Assembly: GCF_004335085.1 (NCBI RefSeq)
Contig: NZ_RQRS01000001.1
Coordinates: forward strand, 186,001-250,000
DNA length: 64,000 nt
Direction: 5' to 3'
Source: Pedobacter nototheniae
Lineage (GTDB): Bacteria; Bacteroidota; Bacteroidia; Sphingobacteriales; Sphingobacteriaceae
Of the stretch, positions 17,852-25,422 are shown one piece after another. The translations under genes and the position numbers were made by a program. Below the pieces are notes generated by a model. That model ran no database searches. It was given only the letters and a program-made list of their open reading frames with translations, and was not told the DNA's origin. Each line of letters starts with the position of its first letter. Within the stretch, counting starts at the first letter, position 1.

Positions 17852-18067
17852 ATGGAAAAAGAGATGAAATCGCAAAAGTTTTCTGGTAAATTAACTAGAA
17901 AAGAAATGAGAGAAATTAACGGTGGCGCAACCGTTGTAACAGTTAATTGTGTATGCACCGATAAATATAAGCGTGTACGGTCTGCTGTCGCGTTCGATTG
18001 TGGCGTCTCCTGTTATACTGCATGTAACAGTGCATTTCTTGGAGGAACAGTAAAATCATGCCATTAA
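17852..18067 (+). CDS. Double-glycine leader peptide, cysteine-rich (possible RiPP precursor)
   Basis: The 71-residue product has a leader ending KLTRKEMREINGG (residues 13-25). This is the form of Bacteroidota double-glycine leaders that are normally cut by a C39 peptidase transporter. The 46-residue core has six cysteines (VNCVCTDKY, FDCGVSCYTACN, KSCH). Possible fates are disulfide-bonded or otherwise modified secreted peptide. No C39 transporter or modification enzyme lies in the window, so the maturation partner must be elsewhere. A strong terminator follows 40 bp downstream. A second such peptide is at 27921. Confidence 0.7.
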   Translation: MEKEMKSQKFSGKLTRKEMREINGGATVVTVNCVCTDKYKRVRSAVAFDCGVSCYTACNSAFLGGTVKSCH

Positions 18068-18107
18068 TATTGTAAAGCAGGATATAATTTTGCTGAGAAA
18101 AAAATAT

Positions 18108-18128
18108 AAGCCCGAAAGGGCTTTTTTA
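18108..18128 (+). terminator. Strong Rho-independent terminator
   Basis: AAGCCC pairs perfectly with GGGCTT across a GAAA tetraloop, followed by TTTT. It ends the transcript of the double-glycine peptide. Because it lies upstream of ATG 18156, it argues against a longer start for the isomerase gene. Confidence 0.85.
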
Positions 18129-18155
18129 ATTTATAAGCCTTATTTTTACCACCTT

Positions 18156-18653
18156 ATGCAAAACGATAAAAAAGAAATATTCGAAAGCGTTGCACAACGT
18201 TTAAAAATTGAAGGTTTTAATGTAGTAAACCGCGATGAAACCCGTCCGTGGGGAGGTTTTTTTGTAATTGATGAAGCGCAGGCTCAACAATTTGCTGATA
18301 CTTATTTTGATGGTTTAAATGTTGAAGACCTTAAAATAGGCGGTAAATTAAGTCCTAAAATTTTAATTGTAGCACCTAATACACGCCTTTCGTGGCAATA
18401 TCATCACCGTAGAGCCGAAATTTGGCAAGTAGTAACTGGTACTGTTGGCATTAAAACCAGCGAAACTGATGAAGAAGGTGAAGTGAAAAAATATAATCCA
18501 AAAGATCAAATTAAATTGCAACAAGGTGAGCGCCACCGCCTAATCGGTTTAGAAGATTGGGGTGTTGTAGCAGAAATTTGGCAACATACTGATGCTTCAA
18601 ACCCATCAGATGAAAGCGATATCGTTAGAGTACAAGACGATTTCGGTAGATAA
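18156..18653 (+). CDS. Cupin-type sugar-phosphate isomerase (type II mannose-6-phosphate isomerase-like)
   Basis: The protein has 165 residues from ATG 18156. The frame is open further up, but that extension would run through a terminator hairpin, and a near-consensus TATTTTTA lies just before this ATG. The cupin signature is clear: RPWGGFFVID, then YHHRRAEIWQVVTGTVGI with the metal-binding histidines and glutamate. It is followed by LQQGERHRLIG and EIWQHTD, ending in RVQDDFGR. The same pattern closes the C-terminal half of GDP-mannose pyrophosphorylase/isomerase fusions. It probably interconverts mannose 6-phosphate and fructose 6-phosphate or a similar sugar phosphate. It is a single gene, not obviously linked to its neighbours. 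Confidence 0.8.
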   Translation: MQNDKKEIFESVAQRLKIEGFNVVNRDETRPWGGFFVIDEAQAQQFADTYFDGLNVEDLKIGGKLSPKILIVAPNTRLSWQYHHRRAEIWQVVTGTVGIKTSETDEEGEVKKYNPKDQIKLQQGERHRLIGLEDWGVVAEIWQHTDASNPSDESDIVRVQDDFGR

Positions 18654-18835
18654 ATAAATTTTAGACTGTATTAATCTTTAGCATTACGTAAAACAGGGAA
18701 ACCATAACGTAATAGGGATTAGTACAGTCTTTTTGATAATAACTAAACTACGTCTCTAAAGGTTTCTTGTTCTAAAGAAACCAAAAACCGCAAAAACTCG
18801 TTAATAATAGCACAACACACATATACAAATAGTAA

Positions 18836-19564
18836 ATGATTATCTTAATATTTTTTCTTGCACATTGGTTTCTATCGCTTTTTAGTCAAACCTTTTTTCT
18901 GCACCGTTACTCATCACATAAAATGTTTAAAATGGAGCCTTTTTGGGAAAAGTTTTTCTATCTGGTTTTATTAATCTCGCAAGGTTCTTCTTTCCTAAAT
19001 CCAAGAGCTTATGCCATTTTACACCGCATGCACCATGCCTATAGCGATACGGAAAAGGATCCACACTCTCCACATTTCTTTAAAGATGTGTTTGGAATGA
19101 TGCTTGCAACCAAGAATATGTATTTAAATTATTTACGTTTTAAAATAGAGCCAGAGCCTGCTTTTCGAGGCAATTATCCGGAGTGGCCTCTTGTAGATCG
19201 TATTGGCGATTCGTGGATTTGGAGAATTTCTTGTGGCTTATTTTATATAGGCTTTTACGTTGTTTTTGCAAACCACTGGTGGATGTTTTTATTATTACCT
19301 ATACATTTTTTGATGGGACCTTTACACGGTGCCATTGTAAACTGGTGTGGTCATAAATATGGTTATTCAAATCATGATAATGACGATCATAGTAAAAATT
19401 CTCTTCCATGGGATTTCTTATTAATGGGCGAGCTATTTCAAAATAATCACCATAAAAAACCCAATAGCCCAAACTTTGCCTCTAAATGGTGGGAGTTTGA
19501 CCCTACTTATCCAGTGATGAAAGTTTTGCATTGGATGCGAATTATCAAAATTAGAAAAGTTTAA
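18836..19564 (+). CDS. Membrane fatty-acid (acyl-CoA/acyl-lipid) desaturase
   Basis: The protein has 242 residues with hydrophobic spans and the three histidine boxes of membrane di-iron desaturases: HRYSSH (near residue 24), HRMHHAYSD (near 64) and NNHHKKPN (near 202). There is also an extra [13 protein letters not shown] box. Such enzymes introduce a double bond into fatty acyl chains using oxygen. It is the first gene of a seven-gene plus-strand run with DUF1475, DUF1295, two CFA-synthase-like methyltransferases, an FAD protein and DUF1365. It probably makes the unsaturated acyl substrate for the later enzymes. Confidence 0.88.
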   Translation: MIILIFFLAHWFLSLFSQTFFLHRYSSHKMFKMEPFWEKFFYLVLLISQGSSFLNPRAYAILHRMHHAYSDTEKDPHSPHFFKDVFGMMLATKNMYLNYLRFKIEPEPAFRGNYPEWPLVDRIGDSWIWRISCGLFYIGFYVVFANHWWMFLLLPIHFLMGPLHGAIVNWCGHKYGYSNHDNDDHSKNSLPWDFLLMGELFQNNHHKKPNSPNFASKWWEFDPTYPVMKVLHWMRIIKIRKV

Positions 19565-19574
19565 AGCTTTTAAT

Positions 19575-19904
19575 ATGATCAACCTGCTCAAAATTGTTTT
19601 CTCGGCACTTTTTGTTTTTATGTGCTATAAAGTAATTACAACTTCTATAGAGAGTAACCTTTTTGAGCAGTGGGATTTTCTTGGCAGTATCCCCTGGATG
19701 CGTGCCACTTTATGGGATTTTTACGCTAACATCTTCATAATCACCTTGTGGATGTTTTACAAAGAAAAAAACGTTTTCCTTAAAATCGTTTGGACCATTT
19801 TATTCGTATGTTTAGGTAGCATCGGCACTTTAGCTTATGTTTTAGTTCAATTATTCAAACTAAAAACTGGCGAAGGTGTTAAAGAATTGCTGGCAAAAAG
19901 GTAA
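19575..19904 (+). CDS. DUF1475-like small membrane protein
   Basis: The 109-residue protein has three hydrophobic spans and the motif SIPWMRATLWDFYANIF, which I associate with DUF1475. It starts 10 bp after the desaturase and is in the lipid-modification operon. The function is unknown; a role next to membrane lipid enzymes is suggested only by context. Confidence 0.7.
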   Translation: MINLLKIVFSALFVFMCYKVITTSIESNLFEQWDFLGSIPWMRATLWDFYANIFIITLWMFYKEKNVFLKIVWTILFVCLGSIGTLAYVLVQLFKLKTGEGVKELLAKR

Positions 19905-19977
19905 AAGGTTAAGGATATAACGAAAGTTTATATCATTTGGGCTTTTTATCCATAGGCCTAAAAACCAAAACCTTAAA

Positions 19978-20772
19978 ATGGATTACAAACACATTCTATT
20001 TATTTCGCTTCTCTCTTTAATTGCCTGTTGCGTAATTATGGCGTTAGTTTGGCTTTGGGCCAAAAAAATTAAAAATGCTGGCGTAGTTGATGTTTTCTGG
20101 GCTTTAAATTTCCCTGTAATTACAGTAATCACTTTTTTCTTATCAGAAGGCTTAGAAACCCGAAAATTTTTAATTTGCGGCATGTTTTTACTGGCTGAGC
20201 TACGCCTGGGTTTGCATTTATGGCAACGCGTAATTGGTCATTTAAATGAAGAAGAAGGCCGATACCAGCAATTACGTAAGGAATGGGGAGAAAATGCTAA
20301 TCGAAATTTCTTCTGGTTTTTCCAGTTTCAAGCTATATCCAATGTGCTTTTAGCCATCCCGTTTTTTATAATTACGGCAAATTCATTAACAACAATTTCC
20401 TTTTTAGAATATTTAGGATTAGCCATTTGGATAATTTCTTTTTTTGGTGAAATGATCGCTGATAGACAACTGGCCGAGTTTAAAAAAGACCCCTCTAATA
20501 AAGGCAAAGTTTGTAACACCGGACTATGGAATTACAGTAGGCATCCAAATTACTTTTTCGAATGGTTAACTTGGATGGGTTATTTTGTTTTCGCCTTAGC
20601 ATCCCCATGGGGTATTTTAGCCATTATTAGCCCTGCTATTATTTTATATTTATTATTAAAAGTTACTGGAGTTCCAAATAATGAAGAACAAAATTTAAGG
20701 AGCAAGCCTGTAGCCTATAAAAAATATCAGCAAACAACAAGTGCTTTTTTCCCTTGGTTTAAAAAAGCTTAA
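19978..20772 (+). CDS. DUF1295 / steroid 5-alpha-reductase-like membrane protein
   Basis: The protein has 264 residues and about six hydrophobic spans. The C-terminal half carries GLWNYSRHPNYFFEW, the signature shared by DUF1295, isoprenylcysteine methyltransferases and steroid 5-alpha reductases. Family members reduce double bonds or methylate lipid-like substrates in the membrane. It lies between DUF1475 and a CFA-like methyltransferase, so it probably acts on an acyl chain or another lipid. The exact reaction is unknown. Confidence 0.85.
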   Translation: MDYKHILFISLLSLIACCVIMALVWLWAKKIKNAGVVDVFWALNFPVITVITFFLSEGLETRKFLICGMFLLAELRLGLHLWQRVIGHLNEEEGRYQQLRKEWGENANRNFFWFFQFQAISNVLLAIPFFIITANSLTTISFLEYLGLAIWIISFFGEMIADRQLAEFKKDPSNKGKVCNTGLWNYSRHPNYFFEWLTWMGYFVFALASPWGILAIISPAIILYLLLKVTGVPNNEEQNLRSKPVAYKKYQQTTSAFFPWFKKA

Positions 20773-20802
20773 ACCTTTCACCTTACAATCCCTTATCTTA
20801 AT

Positions 20803-21831
20803 ATGTGGTACAATAAACTTTTAGAAAACGATAAACTTCCTGATGCTGCATTACGTATTGGCATTAGAAAATTGCTTAAACAACGCCTGGACGATGAAAC
20901 ACTTGGCGATGAAGAATTACAACAGCAGAAATTTATGGATTTGGTTGCTGAGTTAAAATCTTCTCCAATTGCTATAAACACTGCAGATGCAAATGAACAG
21001 CATTATGAATTGCCCACGCAGTTTTTTCAGTATTGTTTAGGTAAAAACCTAAAATATAGCAGCGGTTATTGGAAGCCGGGAGTTAAAGATATTGATACCT
21101 CCGAAGATGATATGTTGGCATTAACCTGTAAGCGGGCAGATTTACAAAGTGGTCAAAATGTTTTAGAGTTAGGCTGTGGTTGGGGTTCTTTATCGCTTTA
21201 CATGTCGGCTAAATTTCCTGAAAGTAAATTTACAGTAGTTTCAAATTCTGCTACGCAGAAAGTTTTTATAGATGAAACGGCGAGGCAGCGTGGCATTCAA
21301 AATCTTACCGTACTTACTGCTGATATGAATACTTTTACCATTGCCGATACTTTTGATAGGGTGGTTTCTGTTGAAATGTTTGAGCATATGCGCAATTATA
21401 AATTACTGTTGGCAAAGGTTTCTTCATTTTTAAAACCCGATGGAAAACTCTTCGTCCACATTTTTACGCATAAAACTTTGGCTTACAAATATGAAGTTAT
21501 AGATGAAACGGATTGGATGAGCAAATACTTTTTTACGGGTGGAATTATGCCTTCAAACCATTTATTTTTCTACTTTAATGATGATCTGAAAATTGAGAAG
21601 CACTGGGTAGTTAATGGTACCAATTATGGTAAAACATCCGAAGCTTGGTTAAGCAACATGGATAACCATAAGAAGGAAATTATGCCAATTCTCGAAAATA
21701 CTTATGGCAAAGCTCAAGCTGTAAAATGGTGGGTTTATTGGCGTTTGTTTTATATGGCTTGTGCCGAATTATTTAATTACAACAAAGGGAACGAATGGAT
21801 GGTGTGCCATTATTTATTTGAAAAAAATTAG
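20803..21831 (+). CDS. CFA-synthase-like SAM-dependent methyltransferase
   Basis: The protein has 342 residues. The conserved region before the SAM site (HYELPTQFFQYCLGKNLKYS, residues 68-87) matches the cyclopropane-fatty-acid-synthase family. The SAM-binding motif is VLELGCGWGSL (120-130), and VVSVEMFEHMRNY follows. It lacks the longer N-terminal lipid-binding part of the second paralogue at 24019. It transfers a methyl(ene) group from SAM to an unsaturated acyl chain or related lipid. Two different members in one operon suggest two successive or alternative methylation steps. Confidence 0.88.
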   Translation: MWYNKLLENDKLPDAALRIGIRKLLKQRLDDETLGDEELQQQKFMDLVAELKSSPIAINTADANEQHYELPTQFFQYCLGKNLKYSSGYWKPGVKDIDTSEDDMLALTCKRADLQSGQNVLELGCGWGSLSLYMSAKFPESKFTVVSNSATQKVFIDETARQRGIQNLTVLTADMNTFTIADTFDRVVSVEMFEHMRNYKLLLAKVSSFLKPDGKLFVHIFTHKTLAYKYEVIDETDWMSKYFFTGGIMPSNHLFFYFNDDLKIEKHWVVNGTNYGKTSEAWLSNMDNHKKEIMPILENTYGKAQAVKWWVYWRLFYMACAELFNYNKGNEWMVCHYLFEKN

Positions 21832-21857
21832 CCCAGAAAAGAATTAAATCTATAAAA

Positions 21858-23102
21858 ATGCAGAAACTCGCCATTATTGGTTCAGGGATAGCAGGAATGG
21901 GAAGCGCCCATTTGCTACAACATAAATATGATATTACGGTTTTTGAAGAACTGGATTATATTGGTGGGCATACCAATACTATTATACTCCAGGAGGATGG
22001 AAAATCTATTTATCTTGATAGCGGTTTTATGGTTTTTAACTATCAAACCTATCCTAATCTTTGCAAATTATTTAAAGAAATAGATGCACCAGTTATTAAA
22101 ACTGATATGTCTTTTAGTGTGCAGTTTTTGCCGAAAAACTTAGAATATAGCGGCTCCAGCCTAAATCATTTATTCGCTCAACGGAAAAATTTGTTCAATA
22201 TTTCTTATTTAAAAATGTTGATGCAAATTAATCGTTTCAATAAACAAAGTATAGAAATTTTGGATAAGCCAGAATATCAAAACCATTCTATCGGACAGTT
22301 TTTTAAGGAATTTGGGTACAGCGATGATATGTTGTGGCAATATTTAATCCCGATGAGTGCTGCGGTTTGGAGTGCCCCAATGGATCAGATATTGGATTTT
22401 CCGGCGGTTACTTTAATCCGTTTCTTTAAAAATCATGGTTTTTTAGGATTAGATACCCAGCACCAATGGTATACACTGCAAAATGGAAGTCAGGCCTACC
22501 GCGAAAAACTAATAGCACCTTTTCGCAATAAGATTAAAACCAACACCAAAATTGTTGCTGTTAAACGCTTGGCAAATGGTAAGGTAGAAGTAGAATCATC
22601 GAAAGGAGAGAAGTTTGAGTTTGATAAGGTAATTATGGCCAGCCATGCCGATCAAACCTTTGAAATTGTAAAAGATAAAACGCCACTTGAAACCGAATTG
22701 CTTTCGAAATTTAAATATCAATTGAATAAAGCAGTTGTACATACGGATGAAGCGCAAATGCCAATCGCTAAATTAGCGTGGAGCAGTTGGAATTACCGTG
22801 TAGAAAAGCAAGGTGATAACTTGTTGCCGAGCACCATTTACTGGATGAATAATTTGCAAGGAGTTTCGAAAAAACAAAATTATTTCGTTTCTATAAATCC
22901 TACAGCCACTTTAAATGTTGATAAAGTGATTAAAGAAATCGATTATCATCACCCATTATTTGATGTGCCTGCAATGCAAGCACAAGCGCAATTGCATAAG
23001 CTAAACGAAACCGGACCTATTTATTATTGCGGCAGTTATTTTAAATATGGCTTTCATGAAGATGCCTATAAAAGTGCAGTTGATTTGTGTGCAGGGATTT
23101 AA
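21858..23102 (+). CDS. FAD-dependent amine-oxidase-like oxidoreductase
   Basis: The protein has 414 residues with the dinucleotide-binding GSGIAGMGSAHLL near residue 8 and the FAD motif YIGGHTNTI, as in flavin amine oxidases and phytoene-desaturase-like enzymes. The C-terminal FAD contact region is GPIYYCGSYFKYGFHEDAY. It is 26 bp after one CFA-like methyltransferase and upstream of DUF1365 and a second one. This FAD protein / DUF1365 / CFA-synthase set is a recurrent bacterial gene group linked to modified membrane fatty acids. The likely role is oxidation of an acyl chain, by inference. Confidence 0.85.
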   Translation: MQKLAIIGSGIAGMGSAHLLQHKYDITVFEELDYIGGHTNTIILQEDGKSIYLDSGFMVFNYQTYPNLCKLFKEIDAPVIKTDMSFSVQFLPKNLEYSGSSLNHLFAQRKNLFNISYLKMLMQINRFNKQSIEILDKPEYQNHSIGQFFKEFGYSDDMLWQYLIPMSAAVWSAPMDQILDFPAVTLIRFFKNHGFLGLDTQHQWYTLQNGSQAYREKLIAPFRNKIKTNTKIVAVKRLANGKVEVESSKGEKFEFDKVIMASHADQTFEIVKDKTPLETELLSKFKYQLNKAVVHTDEAQMPIAKLAWSSWNYRVEKQGDNLLPSTIYWMNNLQGVSKKQNYFVSINPTATLNVDKVIKEIDYHHPLFDVPAMQAQAQLHKLNETGPIYYCGSYFKYGFHEDAYKSAVDLCAGI

Positions 23103-23178
23103 TATTTAATCAGTTTATGCTGTGAAATAAACACCTAGTTCAGAATAACAAAAATGATTTGTAAATTGTAGTAGCTAA

Positions 23179-23997
23179 ATGACATCGCCCACATCCCATA
23201 TTACCTCAAGCATATACACTGCTAAAGTGATGCACAATCGCCTTGCACCCAAAAAACACTCCTTTTGGTACAATGTGTATATGTTTTATATTGATTTGGA
23301 TGAAATTGATGCTTTGAGTAAAAGGTTGCGTTGGTTTAGCAGAAATCATTTTAATTTATTTTCATTTAGAGATAAAGAACACCTTCAGCTTCCGAAAGAA
23401 AACCCAGATAGAACTAAAAATACCCGCGGACATTTAGAAAGTTATTTAAAGGAGAATGGTGTTGATGGCTCAAAGTTTAAAATTAAATTATTAACAAATC
23501 TTAATGTACTGGGTTATAATTTTAATCCCGTTTCCTTTTATTACTGTTTCGATGAAGATGAAAAACCAGTTTGCTGCATAGCAGAAATCAGTAATACTTA
23601 TAGAGAAATGAAACTTTTTTTCTTCGGTAAGGACGAATTAGAAGGCGATACTTTTAAAAAAATAACTACAAAATATTTTTATGTTTCTCCGTTTATAGAT
23701 CATGATAATGCTTTTGATTTCAAATTAAAGGTTCCTGGGGCGCAGCTGGATATTAAAATTGATGATTTGGATAAAAAAGGTAATCGTTTCTTTATAACCA
23801 CTTTAAAAGGTGAAAGAAAAGTGCTTACCAATGGCAGTTTGCTTAAATATTTCTTTTCTATCCCTTTAATTCCATTACAGGTAATGTGGATGATACACTG
23901 GCAAGCCTTTAGGTTGTGGTTAAAAAAAACACCTTTTCATCCAAAAGCCGAAAACCCTGAGCTGCAACGTAACGTATATAAGCCATATAAACCATAA
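23179..23997 (+). CDS. DUF1365 protein
   Basis: The 272-residue protein has typical DUF1365 features: the opening IYTAKVMHNRLAPKKHSFWY, the stretch LNVLGYNFNPVSFYYCFDED, and YVSPFIDHDNAF. The family is of unknown function but nearly always accompanies the FAD protein and CFA synthase found on either side of it here. Starts at ATG 23179, 76 bp after the FAD gene. Confidence 0.88.
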   Translation: MTSPTSHITSSIYTAKVMHNRLAPKKHSFWYNVYMFYIDLDEIDALSKRLRWFSRNHFNLFSFRDKEHLQLPKENPDRTKNTRGHLESYLKENGVDGSKFKIKLLTNLNVLGYNFNPVSFYYCFDEDEKPVCCIAEISNTYREMKLFFFGKDELEGDTFKKITTKYFYVSPFIDHDNAFDFKLKVPGAQLDIKIDDLDKKGNRFFITTLKGERKVLTNGSLLKYFFSIPLIPLQVMWMIHWQAFRLWLKKTPFHPKAENPELQRNVYKPYKP

Positions 23998-24018
23998 TTA
24001 AACGTTCAAAAAAAGATC

Positions 24019-25257
24019 ATGAATTCCATTGCCGCCACTAAAACATCAACAGGATTTTTCGAAAGAATAGTACTTAATGCGCTTTCTAAAATGACTTTAG
24101 GGAAACTAGAAATGACTTTGCCCAGCGGCGAAACCTTAATTTTTGGTAATGGCGAAAATAAAATTAATGCAAATATCCAGGTTAACCACCCAGATTTTTT
24201 TAAATCAATAGCACTTTATGGGGATATTGGGTTTGGGGAGGGCTATACCAGTGGCCTTTGGGATACAAACAATATTACAAACGTTATAAAGTGGGTAATT
24301 TTGAATATCGAAAATGCGCCATCCGTTAGTGGAAGCAAGGTTAAATCTTTGGCATTAAATCTTTTTAAATGGGTAAATAAGCTTTATCATGTACGCCGGG
24401 CGAATACACTAGCTGGTTCTCAAAAAAATATCTCTGAGCACTATGATTTAAATAATGATTTTTTCGCAACTTTTTTAGATAAAACAATGACCTATTCGAG
24501 TGGTTATTTTTATCAGGAAGATTTAAGTTTAGAAGAATCTCAATATGCTAAATATGAACGATTAGCGAAACAGCTTAAAATAAAATCAACCGATCATGTT
24601 TTGGAAATTGGAAGTGGCTGGGGTGGAAACGCAATTTATTTAGCTAAAAACTATGGCTGCAAAGTAACTTCGGTAACCATTTCAAAAGAGCAGCAAAAAT
24701 TAGCAATCGAAAGGGTTGCAGCAGAAAATCTGGAGGATAAAGTGGAAATTATTATTCAGGATTACCGTAAAATTGAAGGCACATTTGATAAAATTGTATC
24801 TATAGAAATGCTAGAGGCCGTTGGTCATCAATATTTAGAATCCTATTTTGAAAAATGCCAGTATTTATTAAAACCTGATGGGATTTTAGCCTTTCAGGTC
24901 ATCACATCACCCGATAGCCGTTACGATAAACTGCGCAATGGTGTAGATTGGATTCAAAAACATATTTTCCCCGGATCCTTATTACCTTCTGTTGCCGCCA
25001 TAAATAATGCTATAAATGAAACTGGAGATATGACATTGGTTGATTTAAAAGACTTAGGTCTTGATTACGCTAAAACACTTCACCTTTGGTTTATAGAGTT
25101 TAATAAAAACTTAGATAAAGTTAAGGCATTGGGCTTTGACGAAACTTTTATCCGTAAATGGAATTACTATTTAAATTACTGTGAAGCGGCTTTTGCCATG
25201 CGAAATATAAATGTAATGCAGATGGTTTACTCAAGACCAAATAATATCAGCCGGTAA
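24019..25257 (+). CDS. Cyclopropane-fatty-acyl-phospholipid synthase family protein
   Basis: The protein has 412 residues. The N-terminal lipid-handling region includes LYGDIGFGEGYTSGLWDTNN (67-86). It is followed by HYDLNNDFFATFLDKTMTYS (141-160) and the SAM site VLEIGSGWGGNA (194-205). The C-terminus has DWIQKHIFPGSLLPS, as in CFA synthases. These enzymes add a methylene from SAM across a double bond of phospholipid acyl chains. It begins 21 bp after DUF1365 and is the last gene of the lipid operon. It is longer and closer to classic CFA synthase than the paralogue at 20803. Confidence 0.9.
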   Translation: MNSIAATKTSTGFFERIVLNALSKMTLGKLEMTLPSGETLIFGNGENKINANIQVNHPDFFKSIALYGDIGFGEGYTSGLWDTNNITNVIKWVILNIENAPSVSGSKVKSLALNLFKWVNKLYHVRRANTLAGSQKNISEHYDLNNDFFATFLDKTMTYSSGYFYQEDLSLEESQYAKYERLAKQLKIKSTDHVLEIGSGWGGNAIYLAKNYGCKVTSVTISKEQQKLAIERVAAENLEDKVEIIIQDYRKIEGTFDKIVSIEMLEAVGHQYLESYFEKCQYLLKPDGILAFQVITSPDSRYDKLRNGVDWIQKHIFPGSLLPSVAAINNAINETGDMTLVDLKDLGLDYAKTLHLWFIEFNKNLDKVKALGFDETFIRKWNYYLNYCEAAFAMRNINVMQMVYSRPNNISR

Positions 25258-25422
25258 AATAATTCTATTATAATTAAGCGCTTCCTAATTATTGCATAGT
25301 TGTTTACCGACTAAATTCATCAGTTTGCCGATTAATTTATTTGTATCACGTAAAAAGTATTTTGTTGTATTGTAACAAAATGCAATTTGCGTCGACTAAT
25401 TACAAAAGATTAACTAACAAAC

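Noticed and set aside
18090..18155. Longer start of the cupin isomerase
   Set aside because: The extension is encoded across a perfect terminator hairpin and does not belong to the family.
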